Source of the DNA: an uncultured Bacilli bacterium
GTDB taxonomy: Bacteria > Bacillota_I > Bacilli_A > RF39 > UBA660
Length of the DNA: 56,511 nt
Reading direction: 5' to 3'
NCBI GenBank assembly: GCA_947629025.1
Contig: CANRCC010000008.1
Location: 1 to 56,511 of the forward strand
The notes under the pieces are model-generated. The model was not told where the DNA came from. It ran no database searches and saw nothing but the letters and a program-made list of their open reading frames with translations. This document shows positions 25,726-34,510 of the stretch, in pieces. A program made the position numbers and the translations under genes. How positions within the stretch are numbered: position 1 is the first letter of the stretch; every line of letters begins with the position of its first letter.

Positions 25726-26274
25726 ATGGCTAGAACTGTTACTTTTTCTAAAGAATATTTAATGAAAAAAAGTGTCGAATTTATTAAAAAATATGGATAT
25801 TCAAATTTAACTGTAAGAGAATTAGCAAAATATATTGGATGTTCTACACAACCTATATTTAAAAATTATGCTAATTTCGAGTTATATAAGAGTGATCTAA
25901 AAAATTATTTAAGAAAAGATTATGAAATATTTATAAACAAGTATATAGATTTAGGTAATTATTTATATACAATTAGTTATGCTTATTCTTTATATGCAAA
26001 AAAAGAACCTAATGTATTTTATTCTTTATTTATGACTGAACTAGCAGGAACCAGAACAATAGATGAAGTATTAAATACAGAAAGAAATATTAAAACAATA
26101 GAAGCTATTATGAAACAATATTCTATATCATTAGATAAAGCAAAATCTATTTATAGAGATATAAGATTTTATACACATGGAATTGCTACACAGCTTTGTG
26201 TTAAAAGTATTAAATTAACAGATAAAGAATTATCCTGTTTGATAAAAGATAGTATTAAAAAACATATGAATTAG
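25726..26274 (+). CDS. TetR-family transcriptional regulator
   Basis: 182 residues. The N-terminal helix-turn-helix occupies residues about 8-50: TFSKEYLMKKSVEFIKKYGY, then LTVRELAKYIGCSTQPIFKNY, where VRELAKYIGCS / PIFKNY is the TetR HTH and following helix. The C-terminal part is helical, the ligand-binding and dimerisation region. ATG 25726 follows GGGTGAT; a TTG at 25714 is in frame but lies before that site. It leads an operon with the two following genes (12-base and overlapping junctions) behind a consensus promoter, so autoregulation is likely. Ligand unknown. Confidence 0.85.
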   Translation: MARTVTFSKEYLMKKSVEFIKKYGYSNLTVRELAKYIGCSTQPIFKNYANFELYKSDLKNYLRKDYEIFINKYIDLGNYLYTISYAYSLYAKKEPNVFYSLFMTELAGTRTIDEVLNTERNIKTIEAIMKQYSISLDKAKSIYRDIRFYTHGIATQLCVKSIKLTDKELSCLIKDSIKKHMN

Positions 26275-26286
26275 GAAGGTGATATT

Positions 26287-26991
26287 ATGCCAAGTTGGAG
26301 TATTCATTTGAAAATCGGTAAAAAACTTAATAAAAAATTAAAATTAGATAATGATTTATTTATGTTTGGCTCACTTATTCCAGATACGGATAGTGATTGG
26401 AATAAACATAGATTTGATGCACATTATTACGGAAATTTAAAATATCCTAAATGTCCTAAAGAAAATATGATAGATTTGAAATCATTTATAAGTGATTATA
26501 AAGATAATATAAATAATCCAATGATTATTGGTTATTATTGCCATATATTAACAGATTATTTTTATAATGAATATATATATTATAATAAATGGGTACAAAA
26601 TGAAAAAAATGAAATAATTGGTATTAAAAGAAAAGATGGAACAATAATTGATATAAAAAACAATCTTAGAGACTCGTTAAAATACAAACATAATGATTTA
26701 GAATTATTTGGTAAAAGAATATTTAATAGTGAAGAATTAATCATTCCAAATTATAGTGATAAGTTTATTGAATCAATCAATATATTAAAAGATAGATTTA
26801 TTAATATTGATAATGTTAAAAAGAGAATAAATTATTTAAATGATGATTTTAAAGAATTTAATAAAATATCAGATGAAGAAGTAAATAAGGAATATGAGTT
26901 ATTTACACAAGAGGAATTAGATAATTTATTAAATAAATGTATAGATTATATTGAAATAGAATTAAAGAAAGAAGGAATATTAAATGACTAA
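26287..26991 (+). CDS. Zinc-dependent phospholipase C-like protein
   Basis: 234 residues resembling the Zn_dep_PLPC family. Candidate metal ligands occur in the usual order: SIHLKIGKKL (His7), FGSLIPDTDSDW (Asp residues near 33-36), a HRFDAHYYG segment, and GYYCHILTDYFYN with His and Asp near residue 87. There is no signal peptide, unlike secreted phospholipase C, so the substrate may be intracellular or different. It lies 12 bases after tetR and overlaps the next gene by 8 bases, so it is probably under TetR control. Confidence 0.6.
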   Translation: MPSWSIHLKIGKKLNKKLKLDNDLFMFGSLIPDTDSDWNKHRFDAHYYGNLKYPKCPKENMIDLKSFISDYKDNINNPMIIGYYCHILTDYFYNEYIYYNKWVQNEKNEIIGIKRKDGTIIDIKNNLRDSLKYKHNDLELFGKRIFNSEELIIPNYSDKFIESINILKDRFINIDNVKKRINYLNDDFKEFNKISDEEVNKEYELFTQEELDNLLNKCIDYIEIELKKEGILND

Positions 26992-27835
26992 AAAAGATTA
27001 TATAAATGATGCTAAAAATAGATTTAGTGGTAAATCTTTAGAAATTGTTTTAAATCAAATAGAATTATTTTTTTCATCATCAGATTATAAAATAGAAAAG
27101 AATAAGTATGGTGTTGGAGAAGAAGTATTCTTAAAAAAAGGTACTTTCATGCATGGTATTTTTCCAGGAAAAGAAATTTTTGACTATACAATAGATAATG
27201 GCTTTATTGCTATTGAATTTTCAGATAATTCTAGAAAAAATAAAATCAGTAATAGTGTTGGTATGTGGAATATAAAAGAAGATTGTTATTTAAAAGATTA
27301 CATAATAGATTATAGTGGTTTTACAATTACCTATACAATAGGAAGAGGTCCGGATGCAACTGGAGAAGTTTGTGAATTAATACCTTATCATAAATTTGAC
27401 GAAAGGACTGAACAAATTAATGATATGGAAGAAGTATGGATGTATTGGGGAGATAAAACAAAAGAAGTTAGTTTTTTACCAAGTTTAGTAGCTAACAAAA
27501 GACAAATTGGATTTATATTAAATACAGAATCAGATTATGCTAAAAAATTATTAGAAGCTGATGTTTGGAATACAGCTTTAGATGAAAAAACACTAGAATC
27601 ATTTTTAGATTATAGATATTATCCAAAATTTTTGGATTTGAGATTTAATAGAAATGCTCAAACAACAGATAGAGAATCTGCTATAATATTTGGATTACCT
27701 GCTTCATTAATTGAAGGAATATTAGTAGGTAGAAAATTAGAAAATGATATAGAATCAATAAATTATATAAAATCTAAATTACCTGATTGTTATATTTGTA
27801 ATTTAGATGGTAAAGTGATTGTTGGAAATGAATGA
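26984..27835 (+). CDS. Unknown protein, third gene of the tetR operon
   Basis: 283 residues, no family recognised. It is soluble and rich in aromatic residues, with GEEVFLKKGTF, a GRGPDATGEVCELIPYHKF loop, MEEVWMYWGDKTKEV, and a C-terminal segment FGLPASLIEGILVGRKLEND ending CYICNLDGKVIVG. The order of short strands and a C-terminal ILVGR segment is vaguely reminiscent of DUF2971 or ADP-ribosyltransferase-like proteins, but I would not rely on that. The start overlaps the phospholipase-like gene by 8 bases, indicating translational coupling. It ends in TGA with no clear terminator. Confidence 0.6.
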   Translation: MTKKDYINDAKNRFSGKSLEIVLNQIELFFSSSDYKIEKNKYGVGEEVFLKKGTFMHGIFPGKEIFDYTIDNGFIAIEFSDNSRKNKISNSVGMWNIKEDCYLKDYIIDYSGFTITYTIGRGPDATGEVCELIPYHKFDERTEQINDMEEVWMYWGDKTKEVSFLPSLVANKRQIGFILNTESDYAKKLLEADVWNTALDEKTLESFLDYRYYPKFLDLRFNRNAQTTDRESAIIFGLPASLIEGILVGRKLENDIESINYIKSKLPDCYICNLDGKVIVGNE

Positions 27836-27892
27836 TATTTTTGGTTATTTAATAAATATGTTATAATGGTGATAGATGTGGAGGCAATAGAA

Positions 27893-28642
27893 ATGAATAT
27901 AAAAACAAGATTAGAAGATGATAAAGTTTTAGGTATTTCATTAGAAACAAAAAAATTTCTAAATTCTAAAGGAGTTTATACTATAGAGGAATTCTTAAAT
28001 ATTGAAGAAAGAAATCTTCCAGTAACAAGAAGTAATTACTACCTTGCAATGCAACATATTTTTAGACATGCATATTTAGGACAAGAATTAGTTTATGATA
28101 TATTATTAGAAAAGGAATACGAAATAAATAAAAAGGGATGTGATGAATTTTCAGAAGATTATCTTAAATTAGGATTAGCAGATAAATTACATGGTAAACG
28201 AAATATAGCAAGAGATATGGAAGAATGGATTCAAAATAATAGTGAATTTTTGACTTCAGATAAAATTTCAATGAAAGTAATAGTAGAAGGACTATTTGAT
28301 AGAAATAATATAAGTAAAGAATTATATGAATTAAGACATGATCATTCTGATGAAATTAGTTTTGATGAATATAAAACTAAAACAGACGAATTGAAAAAAA
28401 AAGCATCAAGATATCCTGGAATATATTTAAGTCATGTAAATATTTTAAAATATTATAAAAATTATATAAATGCAAAAAAAGAACAAAAAGAAGAAAATAA
28501 AAATGATACTTATACATTAATGTATTTAAAGGAACAAATAAGTCAATTAATTATTCAAAGAGATAATTTAAATAATCAAATAGAAGTTCTTCAAAATAGG
28601 GTAAATGAAATACTTGGAGAAAAAAAGACTAATGGAAAATAA
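27893..28642 (+). CDS. Unknown protein with HhH-like N-terminus and C-terminal coiled coil
   Basis: 249 residues. The N-terminus reads LGISLETKKFLNSKGVYTIEEFLNI, similar in pattern to the helix-hairpin-helix of the RNA polymerase alpha CTD (LxLSxxTxxxLKxxGIxTxxDL), so it may bind nucleic acid or another protein; this is inference. The middle is helical and acidic with MEEWIQNNSEFL. A coiled coil (YLKEQISQLIIQRDNLNNQIEVLQN) ends it. ATG 27893 is chosen because TGGAGG precedes it; the in-frame codon at 27866 overlaps the extended -10 TGTTATAAT (27859-27867). It overlaps a 47-residue ORF by 11 bases. Confidence 0.6.
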   Translation: MNIKTRLEDDKVLGISLETKKFLNSKGVYTIEEFLNIEERNLPVTRSNYYLAMQHIFRHAYLGQELVYDILLEKEYEINKKGCDEFSEDYLKLGLADKLHGKRNIARDMEEWIQNNSEFLTSDKISMKVIVEGLFDRNNISKELYELRHDHSDEISFDEYKTKTDELKKKASRYPGIYLSHVNILKYYKNYINAKKEQKEENKNDTYTLMYLKEQISQLIIQRDNLNNQIEVLQNRVNEILGEKKTNGK

Positions 28643-28775
28643 TTTAAGCGTTGAACAAATAAAAAAACTTATAGAACAATTAAAATTAGAAATAATAGAT
28701 AAAGAAAATAAAATAGAAGAACTTTTACAAATAATTAATGATGAATTAGAAGAAGAGGATAATGAAAATATTTAA
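28632..28775 (+). CDS. Small acidic helical ORF (47 residues)
   Basis: ATG 28632 opens inside the last codons of the previous gene (11-base overlap) and runs to TAA at 28773-28775. The product starts MENNLSVEQIKKLIEQLK and continues as one amphipathic helix ending in an acidic LEEEDNENI tail. The heptad-like spacing of Leu/Ile and the coupling to a gene whose own C-terminus is a coiled coil suggest that the two proteins could pair. There is no recognisable ribosome site beyond the AAAAAAGACT tract, so translation would depend on coupling. Confidence 0.45.
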   Translation: MENNLSVEQIKKLIEQLKLEIIDKENKIEELLQIINDELEEEDNENI

Positions 28776-28849
28776 AATCAAAAATTGTGATTTATTAATT
28801 AGATATAATATCTTCTCTTATTTCATGACTTTTAATTAATTATTATGTA

Positions 28850-28957
28850 TGTTATAATTGTTTACTCAATTGAGCACTTGTAGTGTGATTTTTCGAAAAC
28901 GAGTCGAACCTTCGCACCATAGTAATACCAAACTCGGACTAGTTAGTTCGAGTTTTA
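28850..28957 (+). ncRNA. Candidate small RNA unit: extended -10 promoter to strong terminator
   Basis: TGTTATAAT (28850-28858) is followed after about 70 bases by the stem AAACTCG / CGAGTTT (28930-28936 and 28949-28955) with an inner CTA/TAG pair and a TTTT tail. Between them no start codon with a ribosome site opens a real ORF, while GTGTGA and TCGCAC can form a GU-containing stem. The predicted transcript is about 95 bases. The 3' part resembles the terminator region at 33541-33570. An alternative reading is a decayed tRNA, because GAACCTTCGCACCA is tRNA-like, but no cloverleaf can be folded by eye. Confidence 0.4.
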
Positions 28958-28972
28958 AAATTCTTAAATTTA

Positions 28973-28981
28973 TGATATAAT
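28973..28981 (+). promoter_or_regulatory. Extended -10 promoter of the 29014 gene
   Basis: TGATATAAT (28973-28981), 33 bases before the start codon and immediately after the candidate small RNA terminator. Confidence 0.55.
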
Positions 28982-29013
28982 AGTTGACAAAACAAATGAG
29001 CAGGAGGTTTTTT

Positions 29014-29859
29014 ATGGAAAGTATTAGTTTAGATATGGTTGTAAGAAATATATATAATAATCGAGTTTCATTTATAAGAAATAAAAATATAGAACTTGAA
29101 AGAAAATATTTTGCCGCAAATAGTAAATGTATTCCTATGGGTGAAATAATGCAAGGAGCAAGTTTTGAAGATCATTTTGAAAACTATAAATCAATAGTTA
29201 AAAATGATAACGAAAATGAAATTAGTCAAATATTTATGTTGTTAGAAGAATATTTTTTATTTTCACATGGACATGATATGCTGTTTAAAAAGAAATTAGA
29301 GGCTGATATATTTAATTCAGTTCCAATAGAAAATTTTATATTTCCTAAATTATTAGATACTGTAAAGGAAAATTACAATGATGTGTCTGTTATACAAGAA
29401 AATCCAAATTTTAAATCAAATCTAGATGGTATTGATAGAATAGTATACACTTATATTGAGCTTCAATCATTACTTTATTTATTGTATTGTAATGATTTTC
29501 AGTTTCCAAATGGTTGGGAAGCGTTGTATAAAGACACGCATGAAGATATAATTAATATATTAGATAAATCAGGTATGACAATAGGAGATTTCCTGCATGC
29601 ATTAATTGATTTTAAGTGTAAAATTATGACTGAAATTTTAAGTGAAATTACAGATCCAAAATTAAGGGATAGCTATTTAAAGAAAGTAGAAACTTTAAAA
29701 GAAGAAAAACATGCTCAAACCAAAACTTTTGCTCATGTTAGATTACCTATTACATACTTTTTAAATCATTCATTTATAGATTTTTTAAATAGCAATTTTG
29801 ATCAATCATCAATATTAGATGATGACACAACACCAAAACAAAGAAAAATTATATTGTAA
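29014..29859 (+). CDS. Unknown soluble protein (281 residues)
   Basis: No family recognised. The protein is largely helical with an aromatic-rich middle (IYTYIELQSLLYLLYCNDFQF region) and a polar, Asp/Thr-rich C-terminus (SILDDDTTPKQRK). There is no signal peptide or long membrane helix. ATG 29014 is chosen because AGGAGG precedes it by 6 bases; the longer frame from TTG 28984 starts before that site. It is a single-gene unit: its own extended -10 upstream and a very strong terminator downstream. It lies among other orphan genes of the accessory block. Confidence 0.65.
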   Translation: MESISLDMVVRNIYNNRVSFIRNKNIELERKYFAANSKCIPMGEIMQGASFEDHFENYKSIVKNDNENEISQIFMLLEEYFLFSHGHDMLFKKKLEADIFNSVPIENFIFPKLLDTVKENYNDVSVIQENPNFKSNLDGIDRIVYTYIELQSLLYLLYCNDFQFPNGWEALYKDTHEDIINILDKSGMTIGDFLHALIDFKCKIMTEILSEITDPKLRDSYLKKVETLKEEKHAQTKTFAHVRLPITYFLNHSFIDFLNSNFDQSSILDDDTTPKQRKIIL

Positions 29860-29865
29860 TTAGTA

Positions 29866-29903
29866 AAAATATTGATTCAAATTCTATGAATCAATATTTT
29901 TTT
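29866..29903 (+). terminator. Strong terminator of the 29014 gene
   Basis: AAATATTGATTCA and TGAATCAATATTT form a perfect 13-bp stem with a 7-base loop, followed by further T. Confidence 0.85.
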
Positions 29904-29924
29904 AATGAAATTATCAAAATATTA

Positions 29925-29933
29925 TGATATAAT
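29925..29933 (+). promoter_or_regulatory. Extended -10 promoter of the 29958 gene
   Basis: TGATATAAT (29925-29933), 24 bases before the start codon of the next gene, which has AAAGGAG as ribosome site. Confidence 0.55.
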
Positions 29934-29957
29934 CAATATTAAAGGAGTTATTATTAT

Positions 29958-31226
29958 ATGAGCACAAAAGAAAAATTAACAAAATTAGGAGAAAAAATAA
30001 TGGGGGTATTTACAATTGAATCTGCTCAAGAATCAGAAAGAATGGCTGAAAGAGAAAGAATGGAATATTGGGCATCGAATTATAAACATTTTAATGAACA
30101 AACAGAAATACCATGTGCTAAAGCACTTGCAGATGATTTAAAAGAATCTAAAAAGATAGTATTAGATAATAAAGTAAATAAATTTATTAAATGGTTTACT
30201 AAAAATATGGTTAAAGGTAATTATTCTGAAAAAGGAGAATATTTAATTCCTATTGAAATGAGAAACTTTATTGAAAAAATGGCAGTTTGGTATGAATTAA
30301 GATATCCAGATTATGAAATAAATAGAATAATGCCTGGTTCATCACAAGAACATATTGATATAAATGAAGTTATGTTTGCAAATAATAAATATGTAAATGA
30401 TATATTAGACGAAGATTCAGATATTAAAGATTTAGATTGGGATCAATTTTACAATACTAAAGCATTTATTAATTCACTTCCATGGAGTGAAAAACACTTA
30501 TTTTTAAAACCTAAATATCAAGATATTGTTTATTGGAATCGTGGGAATAGTAATGCACATTTATGCTTAACTCGCAATGGATTTGTTGAGATGTCTAAAT
30601 ATATGGATTGCGTAATACCTGGGATATCTAATAAAGGTTTAGAAGGCAAAAATATAAAAGAAATAGTTAAAATGTTAAAAGAAAGAGGTGTAGAATTTCC
30701 AGAAAACAATGAATTTGAAAAAGCAATTAGGAATTATGATAATCAGGTTTATCAAAAAGAAGAAATGTTGAATTGTGTTATGTATAGAATTATTGAACGT
30801 GGTGGAAATAGATTTGGGCCTCGTAGAGCTTTCTTATTTGCAAAAGAATTTGGTAGAAATATTGATATACCAATGGCATATGGTGTTGATAGATCTGATC
30901 CAGGACTTAGATTATTTATTAATGAATATATTAAAGCAGGTGGATCTAAAGATTTGATTTGTTATATTGGATATGGCTCAAGAGCAGGAAAATATGAAAA
31001 ACTTTCAAAAAAAACAATTCAAGAATTAATAATGACACAAAATAATAATGCTGCTACTTTTTATACACCAGAAGAGGATGAACTTCATCAAAGATTAGTT
31101 AATGTTTTATCTAATATATCAAATCAAGGTGATTTATTAGAAGAACAAGAAAAAATAAAAAAAGAAGAAGTAAGACAATTAAGATTACAAAGAAGATTAG
31201 AAAAAAGTAAGAAAATAGGTAAATAA
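29958..31226 (+). CDS. Unknown 422-residue protein with a basic coiled-coil tail
   Basis: Not recognised. The chain has a charged N-terminal helix (MAERERMEYWASNYKHF), a central region with LPWSEKHLFLKPKYQD, then a Gly/Arg-rich, conserved-looking block ERGGNRFGPRRAFLFAKEF, GVDRSDPGLRLFIN and YIGYGSRAGKYEKL, and a Lys/Arg-rich helical tail (LRLQRRLEKSKKIGK). The RFGPRR and GYGSRAGKY loops look like a binding site, possibly for nucleic acid or phosphate, but this is a guess. ATG 29958 follows AAAGGAG. It is monocistronic; the next gene has its own promoter region and ribosome site. Confidence 0.65.
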   Translation: MSTKEKLTKLGEKIMGVFTIESAQESERMAERERMEYWASNYKHFNEQTEIPCAKALADDLKESKKIVLDNKVNKFIKWFTKNMVKGNYSEKGEYLIPIEMRNFIEKMAVWYELRYPDYEINRIMPGSSQEHIDINEVMFANNKYVNDILDEDSDIKDLDWDQFYNTKAFINSLPWSEKHLFLKPKYQDIVYWNRGNSNAHLCLTRNGFVEMSKYMDCVIPGISNKGLEGKNIKEIVKMLKERGVEFPENNEFEKAIRNYDNQVYQKEEMLNCVMYRIIERGGNRFGPRRAFLFAKEFGRNIDIPMAYGVDRSDPGLRLFINEYIKAGGSKDLICYIGYGSRAGKYEKLSKKTIQELIMTQNNNAATFYTPEEDELHQRLVNVLSNISNQGDLLEEQEKIKKEEVRQLRLQRRLEKSKKIGK

Positions 31227-31286
31227 TAATTTACTTATTTTTAGTAAATATGTATAATATATAATTACACAAGGGAGGTTTTGTAT

Positions 31287-33415
31287 ATGGAATATAAAAT
31301 AAAGAGTAAATTAATTAATGGTGAAGTAAAATATGGAATTATAAACGATAATTTGGAGGTTGTTTTACCTTTTAAATATTCAAATATTGAAGAAAAAACA
31401 ATTGAGAAAGGAAATAGTATTGGAAATAGTAGAAGTTATTATATTCTATCAGATTCAAATAACAAAAAGGGAATATTTTAGATGATGAAATATCATTGAT
31501 TGAACCAATTTATGATTATATAGATTATATACCAGTGTTTGATAATAAATATTGGTCAAAATTTATTGTTGGAAGACAAAATGAAGGCAAAATGGAATAT
31601 GGTATTTTAGAACGTCAAGGTAATAAATGCACTTATAAAATAGTATATCCATTTGGTAAAGCTGATGAAATTAAAATTGAAGATGGGAAAGTATTATTAT
31701 ATAAAACCAAAGGTAATCAAGTTTTAAAAGGAATTTTTAAAGACCCTCAATTAGGAACCTTTGATCCAAAATATACACAATTAAATTTAGGTGTAAATTA
31801 CGAACAATCTAAACCAGTAATGCCTAATCCCAAAGAAGTTTTTGTTGATCAAAATACCGATTGGTGTTTTGATTTACAAAGATGGCCATGGCCTATTGAA
31901 TATATTGAATATGGTAAAATGAAAAACAAAAAAGAAGTTAGAGGTATTTTAGTTAAAAATGGAAAAGATAATGATTCTATAATATGGGATGAATTAGTTC
32001 CTTGTGAATATAGTAATTGTAGTATAGATACATCAGAAAATTTAATTGAGTTATCGCAAGTAAAAAATAAAAGAAAATTAAAAGGGTTAATGGGATTTTC
32101 AACTTATTGGAATATTTATACTAAAGGTTCAATTGTCTATGGGCATTGTACTTATAAACCAGAATTTACAATACCATGTGAATATGACGATATTAGTTTA
32201 TTATATGATGCAAGTGAAAGTTTTGAAAGAAATAGAAAAAAATTCTTTCTTGTTAAAAAAAATGGGAAATATGGATTATTAAAAGTATGTTATAGTCCTG
32301 TTAGAGGACCATATGATAATGATTATAATATCAGACTTAGTCATAATCCAGAAGCAAGTGTTGAGTTTTTATTAGAATGCAAATATGATGATATATCTCT
32401 TCTTTCAACTAAAAATGAACAAAGCTTTGTTTTTACAAGTGGTGGAAAAAAAGGACTTCTTATTGATGAATATTATGATAAAGATAAAAAAGCATTACAA
32501 ACTAACTGTGAGTATAAGTCAATTATTTCTAGTCCTAATAATTATAAAAAGAATTTTATAATTACTGATTTTGACGACAAAAAAAGTGTTTTTGCACCTT
32601 GTATAGTAGAAGATAAAGTTTATGAATTAAAACATACACCTTTTGAATATAATAATATTTTATTAAAAGGTTTTCTACAATGCTCAAAAAAAGTTGATGA
32701 AACTCAGTCTTATGATATTTATGATGATTCTTTAAATTTAAGGGTTGCTAATGCTGACAATATAAATTTTGAAGCTGAAGATAGTATATGTAAAGCATCT
32801 ACAAATGTTGATGAAAATAATATACGAATAACTTTTGTTGATAAATATGGAAATATATTATTAGATGAACAAGGAGAAAATATTTCAGCGACATATAGTA
32901 AAGAATTAGGTTGCTTCTTTATCTTAAGAGATAATATAATACAAATAAAGAAATCTAAAAATCAAATAGACTCTGAAAACGAATTTGATATTCAAGGTGA
33001 TTATAAAGTTTTTGATTTTGCTGATAGTGGCTTTGTAAAATTTAAAAAGGCAGAAGAAAATTCAAAAATGGGTATTTATAAATTTGATAAAAATAGTTGG
33101 TGCGGAAATAAATTTACATTATTATTAAATGATGAATATGAAAATATTGATATTGTTGAAAATGGAACAAGATCTATTGTTTCAAAAATAACTGATAATG
33201 AAAAAATTAAATATGGTGTAATGGAAAACAATATGGGAAATGAGTGTATTCCAATAGAATATGATTCAATGATATTTGATGGTGAGAATTTTATTGCAAG
33301 TAAGTGTGAAAATGGTGAAATTAAACAAATTAAATTTGATTCTGATGGTTTTTATTTAAGTAGTGAAACTATTGGAAGTGAAGAGCAAAAAAAGATATTA
33401 CAACTAAATCAATAA
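31287..33415 (+). pseudogene. WG-repeat-like protein, single-base frameshift near residue 65
   Basis: Two frames join perfectly if one T is added to the T-run at 31476-31479. Frame one (31287-31481) ends NNKKGIF-stop. Frame two continues, in frame without a stop, as LDDEISLIEPIYDYIDYI, exactly what the repeat needs. The repaired protein is about 700 residues of divergent WG-type beta repeats: KYGIIND/VVLPFKYSNI, KMEYGILER, GKYGLLK/CEYDDISLL, KKGLLIDE, KYGVMEN/IPIEYDSMI. Such repeats occur in uncharacterised, often surface or contractile-system-associated proteins. AAGGGAGG precedes ATG 31287. The long intact remainder suggests a recent mutation, phase variation or a sequencing error. Confidence 0.75.
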
Positions 33416-33470
33416 GTAAACATTATTTTAATAATTTTGAAAAAATGTATTATCTATTATGTAACAAGGC

Positions 33471-33570
33471 GTTATAATTACCTATGAACTTGTTTATACA
33501 AAAGTGCAAAATTTCTTTTTCAAACATATTATATTGATAGAAAACTCGAACTTTTATAGTTCGAGTTTTA
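33471..33570 (+). ncRNA. Second candidate small RNA unit: GTTATAAT promoter to strong terminator
   Basis: TATAAT at 33473-33478, then about 60 bases with no credible ORF, then a perfect 12-bp stem AAAACTCGAACT / AGTTCGAGTTTT (33541-33552 and 33558-33569). The terminator and the bases after it (GTTCGAGTTTTAA...AATTTATGATA) resemble those at 28945-28978, so the two units share a 3' module. An alternative is simply a long 3' untranslated region of the WG gene. No -35 is convincing. Confidence 0.4.
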
Positions 33571-33688
33571 ATATATTTGAATTTATGATAAAATATGAAT
33601 AGATAGAAACTTATATTGGTTTAATTTATAAAACATATTTGTATGTTGTTAAAATAATATTTCTCTTAAACTATTTTTGGAGGTCTTT

Positions 33689-34390
33689 ATGAAAAAATAC
33701 AATTTAACATTAAATGATATAACTTCTAATTATTTTCACTTTACAAAACAAAATAATCTAAAATCTATTTCAAAAAAAGGATTGTTACCGAAAATTTCAT
33801 TTCATGCTCAATCTCTTGAAGATACTAAAAAAGTATTTTTTGTTCAAGGACTAGATAATTTATTAATTTTGTTTGATTGTTGGATAAATGTTTGCGAAAA
33901 ATATCCTTTATTTCCAGGAATGTTTAATTTAGGAACTAAAATTATGAAATATAAATGGTTTCCTAAAAAAATTATAAATGGGTATTTTAAATATACAGAG
34001 TATAATAAAATACATAGATTTGTATCTTATAAATATTTTGATATGTTTTTAAAAAAATATGTATTATTAAATTTAGAAATTAAAGAAAAAAAAGATTTTG
34101 ATTTTAATGATATTGATCAAATTAAATCTAAAGGATATAAAAAGGAATACTTAATAAAAGGTGGTTATTCATTAAAATACTCGGATTTAGAGTCAGTAAA
34201 AATGGATAAATGGAATTTACATACTTTTTCTAACCATGGAATTAATGCATCAAAAGTGAAACTTTGTTATGTAAACAATTCTAGTAAAATGATAGATATA
34301 TTAAATTTTGCACTTAAAAATACACAATTAAATATAAAAGATGTTTGCCCAGTTCTTTGTAAATATCTAAAAAGTAGAAAATTGATTTAA
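33689..34390 (+). CDS. Possible ADP-ribosyltransferase-fold (ART/DarT-like) protein
   Basis: 233 residues. The N-terminus reads NYFHFTKQNNLKSISKKGLLP, which fits the H-x-T...NL-xx-I-xx-GLL signature of ART-fold enzymes such as DarT, Tpt1 and PARP-like proteins, where the His sits in the NAD-binding loop. Further on are FFVQGLDNLLILFDCWI and WNLHTFSNHGINASKVKLCYV, which could contain the later catalytic elements, though no Glu motif is certain. It could be a toxin, an RNA or protein modifier, or a false resemblance. ATG 33689 follows TTTGGAGG; TTG 33677 is rejected. No obvious antitoxin ORF adjoins it. Confidence 0.45.
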   Translation: MKKYNLTLNDITSNYFHFTKQNNLKSISKKGLLPKISFHAQSLEDTKKVFFVQGLDNLLILFDCWINVCEKYPLFPGMFNLGTKIMKYKWFPKKIINGYFKYTEYNKIHRFVSYKYFDMFLKKYVLLNLEIKEKKDFDFNDIDQIKSKGYKKEYLIKGGYSLKYSDLESVKMDKWNLHTFSNHGINASKVKLCYVNNSSKMIDILNFALKNTQLNIKDVCPVLCKYLKSRKLI

Positions 34391-34510
34391 AAAAATTTGT
34401 AATAAATTTGTAAATAAATTTAAAAACAAGGTATCATTATAAATTCATATTTATTTACTTTTGCATAATTTTCATAAATATATTATAATTTTTTTAAAGA
34501 GGTAATGAAT

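Noticed and set aside
28862-28917. Functional tRNA gene
   Set aside because: Some tRNA-like words are present, but no acceptor, D, anticodon and T stems can be folded together; kept only as a small-RNA candidate.
31470-31490. Programmed -1 ribosomal frameshift in the WG gene
   Set aside because: The site (ATA TTT TAG) is not a standard slippery heptamer and I see no strong downstream hairpin; a one-base loss in a T-run explains it more simply.
33416-33688. Integration site with the tRNA-Thr 3' end repeated at the right side of the accessory block
   Set aside because: I looked for the last ~15 bases of the tRNA near 33.4-38.0 kb and saw no convincing copy by eye; a computed repeat search would be needed.
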